This document shows positions 17,701 through 20,423 of a stretch of DNA of 20,423 nucleotides, in pieces; within the stretch, counting starts at the first letter, position 1, and the number at the start of each line of letters is the position of its first letter. The translations under genes and the position numbers were made by a program. The notes beneath the pieces were generated by a model. The model worked only from the letters and a program-made list of their open reading frames with translations, ran no database searches and was not told the DNA's origin. The stretch covers positions 1 to 20,423 of the forward strand of contig JAEWAY010000002.1 of the NCBI GenBank assembly GCA_023391415.1, in the 5' to 3' direction. The DNA comes from Bacteroidota bacterium (lineage in GTDB: Bacteria > Bacteroidota > Bacteroidia > Cytophagales > Cytophagaceae).

Positions 17701-20423
17701 GGAATACGAACCATTGTTTCCTGTACTGGCCGTGATAGCCTCCCAAGTGTCCCCATTGTCGCCGGAGAATTCAATTTTCACCTGTCTGGAAGCGCCTAAA
17801 GCGGCGCTTTGCCATCGGATGTTTTTAGACTCTTCTGGATATAGTAGTTCGCCACCATTGGGATAGGTAATGGTTATTGTCGGTTTTGAGACTTTAAACG
17901 AGGCGTCGGTGATATCGTATATGGTCCCGTCTTCCACGTCGCTTATTTTCAATAAATACTGATCGCCGGGCGTCAGGGAAGCGTTCAGGTTCCAGGTATA
18001 CGATTCATTGTTGACGATACTTTCCGCCAAAGTTTTCCAGTTAACACCGTTGTCTTCGGAGAATTCAATTTTTACATTGGGTGAAAACGCGCCGTCCTTT
18101 ATCCATGTCACTACTTTCGCTTGTCCTATATACAGTGTTTCGCCACCATTGGGACTGGTAATACGAATGGAAGGTCTGGTTATGCTAAAAGGCAAGTCAT
18201 TTTGATCGTTGATGGAAGCGTCGAGTTCATTGCTTATTCTGATATAAGCCACCTCGGAAGGCGTGATGTCGGAAGCTATTTTCCAATCATAAGACCCTGT
18301 ATTGTCGACAAGCGCTATCAGGTTCCAGGTCTGGGCGTCGTCCGAAGAGTACTCAATCTTTATTTTTGAATCAGATGCTCCCGTATTGGTCCAGGAGATT
18401 TTTCGCGTCTGGCCCAGGTACCAGTTTTCACCGCCGTTAGGAGCGGATAAGCTAATAGTAGGTTTGGCGATGGTAAAAGGCTGTTCTGTCACATGCGAGA
18501 CGCTTTCGTCCCCAACCGCCGAGATACGGATAAGGCAATTGTCTGAGGGAGGAGTATCGTAAGGGATGTTCCAGTAATAGAAATCCGTATTAGGAGTACT
18601 GTTTACAATAGTCGAATATGTCAAGCCGCCGTCGGCGGAAAATTCGATTTTTATCCTTTCTACGCCTGTAAGTCCAGACCATTGGATGGACTTCGATTCT
18701 CCCACATACCAGGTTTGGCCGTCGTTGGGCACCGTTACGCCCACAATGGGTTTTGTGATGGTAAAGGCGAGATTATTGGAATCATAGCTTCCCGCGTAAT
18801 CAAGTGAACTGATTTTTACATAAGCCCGGGAAGTGGTAGCCATGTTCGGGATAGTCCAGATATAGGACCCCGAGTTGGGAATAGAGCTTTCTATGATGTT
18901 CCAGTTGGATCCATTGTCCGTGGAATATTCAATTTTTAGCGGCGCGTTGTTCGGCAAGCCTTTTGACGACCAGGTAATGGATTTGTTTTCTCCCACGATC
19001 CAGTTCTCATTGCCGGTATTCGGCGTCAATACGTTGAGTACAGGCGTGGTGATTTTAAAGGTGGCGTCGCTTACATCGGAAACAGCAGGCTCGGCGATGG
19101 CGCTGACACGGACCAATGCCGTATTGGTAGCGATTTGTGGCACAATCCAGTCATAATAACTTATAGTTCTGGACCTGTTGTCCGCGATTGTATTCCAGGT
19201 GCTTCCGTTGTCGGTAGAGTATTCCAGCTTCAGGTTGCTGGTGAGGTTGGAAGCGTTCCAGCTTATTCTTTTTGTTTCTCCAAAATAGAGCTCTTCGCCT
19301 CCTTTAGGTGTGGTAATCGTAATAACCGGATCGTTGTTGATGGAAAAATAGTTGTCGGAATGATCGGCGACACAGGTTCGGCTATGCTCATAAATCTTTA
19401 TCAGGCAGTTCGAGGCGACGGTATTGTTGGGAGTAAGCCAATCAAAGGAGCCGGTATTGGCGATATTGGTAGCGTTGTTTCCATCAATGCTCCTTACGGC
19501 GTTCCATGAGACGCCTCCATTGGTGGAGTATTGAAGAGAGATATTACCTACACTGCCTTCCGTGGACCAGTTGATCGTCTGTACCATGCTGGAAGAAAAG
19601 ACTTCCCCTCCATTGGGAGAGAGCAGGGTCAAGGTGTTGACACCTTTTGAAACGGTGAAAGAGGCGGCGCTTGAATCCTTTACGCTGGTATCGTAATAGC
19701 CTTCGAGTTTGATCTTGAAATCGGAAGAACTGACAGAAGGAACGGTCCAATCGTAATACCCACGAGAAGCGGTCGTTGCACTAACTATATCATGCCAGAT
19801 ATTTCCTCCATCTACGGAGTAATAAATATTGATATAGCTTTGAACTCCTTCTTGCTGCCAGGTGATTCGATGAGTGCCGCATCCTGGCAGGTTTTCGCCA
19901 CCGGCGGGGCTTGTCAGGGTGAGAACTTGCGGCGTTACGGTAAACGGCTCGCTGATGTGATGGATGGAAGGGTCGTGAACGGAGCTTACCTTGATACGGT
20001 ACTCCTCTGAATATACCCGGGGCACGTTCCAACTGATGGATCTGCTTGAAGTAGAATTGGTGACGACTATCCAGGTATTGCCGTTATCCGGGGAGTATTC
20101 TACCTTTACCTGATTGTTGACAGGCAGGTTGGAAGAGCCCCAGTTAATGGTATAAGCCCTTCCTCCATAGAGTTTTTCCGCTTTGGCTGGAGTGGTTATG
20201 GTGATGGCCGGGTCATTGTTCAATGTAAAGAAGCCGTCGCTAAAAGTGGTCACACAGCTTTTAGAGTGTTCATAAACCCTTATCAGCGCTTTTTCTGTTA
20301 CCAGGTTGTTGGGTACGAGCCAGGTAAAGGATCCTGTGTTGGCGATATTGGTGGCGTTTCCGTCAGAGTTGCTCACGGTGCCCCAGTTCGCTCCTCCGTC
20401 GGTGGAGTATCTGATGGAAACGT
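8731..20423 (-). CDS. Giant multidomain T9SS surface protein, at least 3,896 residues (N-terminus outside window)
   Basis: The frame is open from the right edge to a TAG at 8733-8731; the GTG at 20376 is not the real start, because the repeat pattern continues upstream of it. Domains in protein order, by window position: Kre9/Knh1-like Ig repeats (20423-17310); pre-peptidase C-terminal-like domain starting PRPGDTFEDA (about 17310-16960); CARDB-like (16955-16570); four Calx-beta repeats ending in 'DND' turns (16565-15320); second CARDB-like (15315-14960); Ig-like segments; carboxypeptidase-regulatory-like domain (14010-13740); cysteine-rich hydrophobic segment (13311-12871); helical segment (about 12815-12350); an unnamed beta-rich region (12350-11110); SbsA/Big_5-like Ig domains (11090-9490); PKD domain beginning PVANAGSDLTI (9480-9205); MopE-like motif with GDCDDGDPTIYPGADEI (9190-9010); T9SS type A tail with VYPTPSDHQFHV ending KTVKIIKR (9000-8734). 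No catalytic domain is evident; a calcium-stabilised adhesin or surface fibre is the likely role, by inference. Confidence 0.9.
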   Translation of the reverse strand, partial: VSIRYSTDGGANWGTVSNSDGNATNIANTGSFTWLVPNNLVTEKALIRVYEHSKSCVTTFSDGFFTLNNDPAITITTPAKAEKLYGGRAYTINWGSSNLPVNNQVKVEYSPDNGNTWIVVTNSTSSRSISWNVPRVYSEEYRIKVSSVHDPSIHHISEPFTVTPQVLTLTSPAGGENLPGCGTHRITWQQEGVQSYINIYYSVDGGNIWHDIVSATTASRGYYDWTVPSVSSSDFKIKLEGYYDTSVKDSSAASFTVSKGVNTLTLLSPNGGEVFSSSMVQTINWSTEGSVGNISLQYSTNGGVSWNAVRSIDGNNATNIANTGSFDWLTPNNTVASNCLIKIYEHSRTCVADHSDNYFSINNDPVITITTPKGGEELYFGETKRISWNASNLTSNLKLEYSTDNGSTWNTIADNRSRTISYYDWIVPQIATNTALVRVSAIAEPAVSDVSDATFKITTPVLNVLTPNTGNENWIVGENKSITWSSKGLPNNAPLKIEYSTDNGSNWNIIESSIPNSGSYIWTIPNMATTSRAYVKISSLDYAGSYDSNNLAFTITKPIVGVTVPNDGQTWYVGESKSIQWSGLTGVERIKIEFSADGGLTYSTIVNSTPNTDFYYWNIPYDTPPSDNCLIRISAVGDESVSHVTEQPFTIAKPTISLSAPNGGENWYLGQTRKISWTNTGASDSKIKIEYSSDDAQTWNLIALVDNTGSYDWKIASDITPSEVAYIRISNELDASINDQNDLPFSITRPSIRITSPNGGETLYIGQAKVVTWIKDGAFSPNVKIEFSEDNGVNWKTLAESIVNNESYTWNLNASLTPGDQYLLKISDVEDGTIYDITDASFKVSKPTITITYPNGGELLYPEESKNIRWQSAALGASRQVKIEFSGDNGDTWEAITASTGNNGSYSWKPDRTQVSSNALIRISDILDPTIFDISNTVFSIGNPSITITSPLEGEKWYQSQSRTIKWSSIGFSSTDLVSIALAPNPEGPWTTIVSSTNNSGSYNWTVAPGITGEEVALKIASVSDITVFDIASFAIRSPRPGDTFEDAILIADFPYTRVDTTSLYSNQFTVGGQPSADIFHRFTVPAVSDSLSFSINANFQALTHILSSKDVKVASSNAGYNYVFNPKNLLPGNTYYLVVEGHNTSSGRFTLTINNHTPASDLSVKGITANQTEMAPNDLATVSWEVENVGAGKSDINWKERIYIQSTAGEDRILIKEATFVDNNELLAGQTIPRSEQITIPSRLNIDEGVFVVELIPGATIKEVPDGLENNTGIQQIAWTVRKALSLELSATEITEGASQGITAKITRTGALNDPLSIMASLDQSERLAFPSSITIPAGQAATTFQIIAPDNDVVEGTVTDTLQFSATGFQPVKAALTILDNDKPSLTIANLPTQIMEGETVTFAVATNLISAQPLQVFLTSNNQKRFPVPASVIIPAGSLSADVTVALEQDEIPEIDVDVKITLGAANHHAGSKSILVKDDDVPSLELIVHTGSVSESGGPFATQATLRRTAESTGVAFKANLSASLPNTLIFPASISLAAGENEKTFTIGVVDNDQVDGDRAVEITAAVFVNSCGCSAPPTSSGSVSAALTVTDNDGPTLSLKASELTLPEGFANAGSLRITRNTPTNTSLLVYLTSSNTDEATVPVTVTIPEGKAFVDVSITTIDDGVTDGNKQVYFHATADGFSTGSVWVMVTDQNLPDLRLPAVSVTNSDLQAKSLFTYQVSVKNAGFSTAPTGVLVRGYLSKDHIIDKSDILISEDILKTAIPAGQTVQIQNAVQAPNIPGDYKLIYWVNPEMTMTELLSSNNTSEPISVKVNPDYTATANVHEAYFMKGAPVPITGSALKNDGTAAANEEVEVYVITNGLRRTITATTDGSGNYSTEFVPLANEAGYYTVGASFPGMKLTVEQDNFNILGVSVNNGRVPQFKVILNDTLRGSLAVKNLSGKALSDFTLAPASLPNGAKIRFDTIATFSGNTTVNLGYEVTGSALSPGSNFEVANLQTVAQEGAIQTVEAFYYCQAPNGHLEANISRLDVSASSSKGDYLAEFRIVNNGQGSSGKVSISLPQVNWLTNVTPLNISAIASGDTALVLLKFMALPEVPFDFPIKGSVVINAENGNSLTIPFTFKKVSESDGALKVQVTNQFTYYTEDEPMVSGAFVKISNYFSGVVYAQGYTDASGVFTADNIPEGKHRISVEKDKHLSYNNTININPGMTTETTVFLNYQAITFNWTVVPTAIEDQYDITLVAEFETHVPMPVVTIDMPKDMPSLSGEEVFAFNVTLTNHGLIAARDVALNMPDSDSEYEFVMNYEPADLLAQQSVQVPVIMRRRASGSGASPATAGKPSARDISDFLGMDEGRYGLLSDKSLGCQDFAGVVYWYQCNISTGLWQQGGAMFNYSGRTCPGNPGGISGIYWGKGATGKGAVPNCASCPSTPTGPATGGTPVYKAQKTSCVECINSVIGAAAGCTGFSFVSGLSCVGGAALSGDALALIPCIPNVLPPPVSCALGVAGAIITCGNNSMGPGPAMRTLSGGSPNSLFAEVGHSLQLAIDAYEARDAWAREYFGDMILSDAWNDLIPQLEPYIETLDSIPAAIQPMILSSMEGYELPPSTIQNFFTYWNTSIYALKEGVTSPDATYPNIINWALVENYSNTILDIHNQAIEKDYASIDDMYNKSMAAIEEIIERQTNAVCATVKVQFSQQLTMTREAFEGTLDIFNGHPTDAMDSLTVTIMITDENGAPSNDLFEIQTKSLTNLSDITGTGAIASQQNGVVKFLFIPEHGAAPYMPKEYNFSGSVRYWDPYAQAMVTLPLSSVPLTVNPSPHLMLHYFMQRNILGDDPFTKDKIEPSVPAELAVMVENHGYGPAVNMMISSAQPEIIENEKGLAINFHLIGSNFQGQPRSLGVTDINFGTVPGLETRIGQWYFTSSLLGKFVSYEANVVHANSFGNPDLSLVKDIKIHELTKSIKAYGADEDHINDFLVNDIFDIDDTPDIIYFSQGNRTAKVFPAELGSFSSSVSSGNLTNTLTVTASDTGWNYIKLNDPGDNRYEIVSVTRSDGQVIPLDNAWLTFVTLPASRKHIYENKFHFVDAFASTEPVTYTVVWKGKVTDVPEVARIEGAPEAVSSEQVETLRVVFNKAINPATFTYEDLNLTFQGGQNIVNSMVEITQVDETTFDVDLSPLTTGNGFYNFTVQAADIQDIYGVNGLTGKNITWSQFLTEPTVQAFYGIPEGDKAAAFDTVQVLFNLSVDESTATSDRFIVLKEGVQLGTLTIDSVREDKRLFYLSGLGALLTSDGLYELRVDLPNIRSEDQVPGKKARSITLIVDNTGPRILRMETSTDRGLDAHHVSSIIIEFDETVKGFNTASVLLTRNGEPLYLNIDQLSNTDLKHWRADNLGMMTYHEGDYTFTINLEGFTDALGNTGVGAQEISWTVDRSTAIAIDNVMITPDLGFSDSDGITSGKSLEVVFDLNVNASKITIAQMDLSGESILLTTNDITAGTVTLPITLLTAGNTGVKVTAIGDNGGVAVAEKRFFVDQTALSAQWSLNAGEVMIKQIDTVQLSFSSRLLSDAELLDAIQFKRNGTDIPTGSLRFEAIDDTRYALYGLRDASSSPGNYELSVDLSVFNKHSSGLAGTGRTSVAWNVRQPASQTPVANAGSDLTIMAPGVFQLDGSASFDPDADPITYQWEAPEGITLTEANSATPSLTITADTPCDTYAIVLIVSDGESFSTDVVNVVVDMPASTYYRDTDGDGYGDDDDTIISCQALPGYATRGGDCDDGDPTIYPGADEIANGKDNNCDGKIDEDPVSSIMDNPSEMFDIMVYPTPSDHQFHVRLTGPGAMEKTTIKIYDNTGVLVDLIENVAIGQTMIIGEQYPYGLYMLEAVQGDKRKTVKIIKR
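9010..9190 (-). other. MopE-like Asp-rich metal-binding motif in the giant protein
   Basis: This part reads YYRDTDGDGYGDDDD, a short loop with one Cys, then GGDCDDGDPTIYPGADEI and DNNCDGKIDED. The 'D.DGDG', 'GDCDD.D..I.PGA.E' and 'DN.CDG.IDED' blocks are those of the putative metal-binding repeat named after the copper-binding protein MopE. In surface proteins such blocks usually bind calcium through Asp-rich loops. It sits between the PKD domain and the sorting domain, like a rigid stalk near the anchored end. Confidence 0.85.
12871..13311 (-). other. Cysteine-rich hydrophobic segment inside the giant protein
   Basis: About 148 residues hold 12 cysteines, whereas the rest of the visible protein has only occasional ones. 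It starts GCQDFAGVVYWYQC, passes NCASCPS and TSCVECINSV, and ends in an apolar part with AAAGCTGFSFVSG, SCVGGAALSGDALAL, SCALGVAGAIITCG. It follows a basic-proline break (MRRRASGSGASPATAGKPS) and precedes a helical segment. Paired CxxC motifs suggest disulfides or metal ligands. I recognise no named domain here. Confidence 0.6.
15320..16565 (-). repeat. Four tandem Calx-beta domains in the giant protein
   Basis: Four consecutive units of about 95-115 residues each begin with 'L.L....TEG' or '.SEGG' and close with a 'LTILDND', 'ILVKDDD' or 'LTVTDND' turn; the fourth ends MVTDQN. Middle strands carry 'IPAG....' and 'DN..VEG'. This is the Calx-beta pattern of calcium-binding adhesive domains. 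The third unit has a Cys-x-Cys insertion (SCGCSAPP) before its last strand. Confidence 0.85.
17310..20423 (-). repeat. Tandem Kre9/Knh1-like Ig repeats, ten complete plus one partial
   Basis: Repeats of about 92-105 residues share the order 'I.I.SPNGGE.WY.G....I.W', 'KIEYS.DNG..W..I', 'GSY.W..P', 'IRIS...D....D.S...F.I'. Ten complete copies and the end of an eleventh lie in the window, and the array continues past the right edge. The copies have diverged well at the DNA level. The partial first copy and the copy at about 19645-19330 are closer to each other than to the rest, as both contain NATNIANTGSF and a 'YEHS..C' strand. Confidence 0.85.

Noticed and set aside
17310..20423. CRISPR-like or DNA satellite array
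   Set aside because: The period of about 280-300 bp follows protein Ig repeats that have diverged at the DNA level; there are no short identical repeats with spacers.

Overview
The window looks like a chromosomal stretch of a member of the Bacteroidota, most likely a Cytophagia-type gliding or polymer-degrading bacterium. The evidence is four intact secreted proteins that end in type IX secretion system (T9SS) type A sorting domains, delta-60 repeat, Ig_7-like and PKD-like modules of the kind common in this phylum, one good Bacteroidetes-type promoter (TTTG, 19 bp, TAATTTAG), and start sites mostly lacking Shine-Dalgarno sequences. The species call is inference; there is no rRNA or tRNA here.

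Left part (1-3828): the tail of an IS3-family orfB transposase, then an A+T-rich gene for a delta-60 repeat/Ig-like T9SS protein (354-2669). After it comes a roughly 1.1 kb graveyard: a hairpin, an IS3 orfA remnant on the minus strand with its own ribosome binding site and an in-frame stop, a decapitated T9SS sorting domain on the minus strand, and a degenerate plus-strand reading frame.

Middle (3829-8158): a Tat-signal sugar phosphate isomerase/epimerase-like TIM-barrel protein; a GH11 endo-1,4-beta-xylanase carrying an Ig-like linker, a CBM9-like domain and a T9SS tail, closed by a strong terminator; and, convergent with it, a secreted Tyr/Trp/Asp/Glu-rich repeat protein with a T9SS tail.

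Right part (8159-20423): about 570 bp with a promoter, decayed minus-strand coding fragments and a large hairpin terminator, then one giant minus-strand gene that fills the last 11.7 kb and runs off the right edge. Its visible 3,896 residues contain at least ten complete Kre9/Knh1-like Ig repeats, a pre-peptidase-like domain, CARDB-like domains, four Calx-beta repeats, a carboxypeptidase-regulatory-like domain, a cysteine-rich hydrophobic segment, a helical segment, several SbsA-like Ig domains, a PKD domain, a MopE-like Asp-rich metal-binding motif and a T9SS tail.

Working together: most intact genes encode cell-surface or secreted products exported by Sec and then T9SS. The xylanase is the only one with a clear reaction (xylan hydrolysis); the TIM-barrel protein may act on sugars nearby. 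The others look like adhesins or structural surface proteins. No T9SS machinery, SusC/SusD pair, CRISPR array or defence system is visible. The most unusual object is the giant protein, in particular its central cysteine-rich segment.
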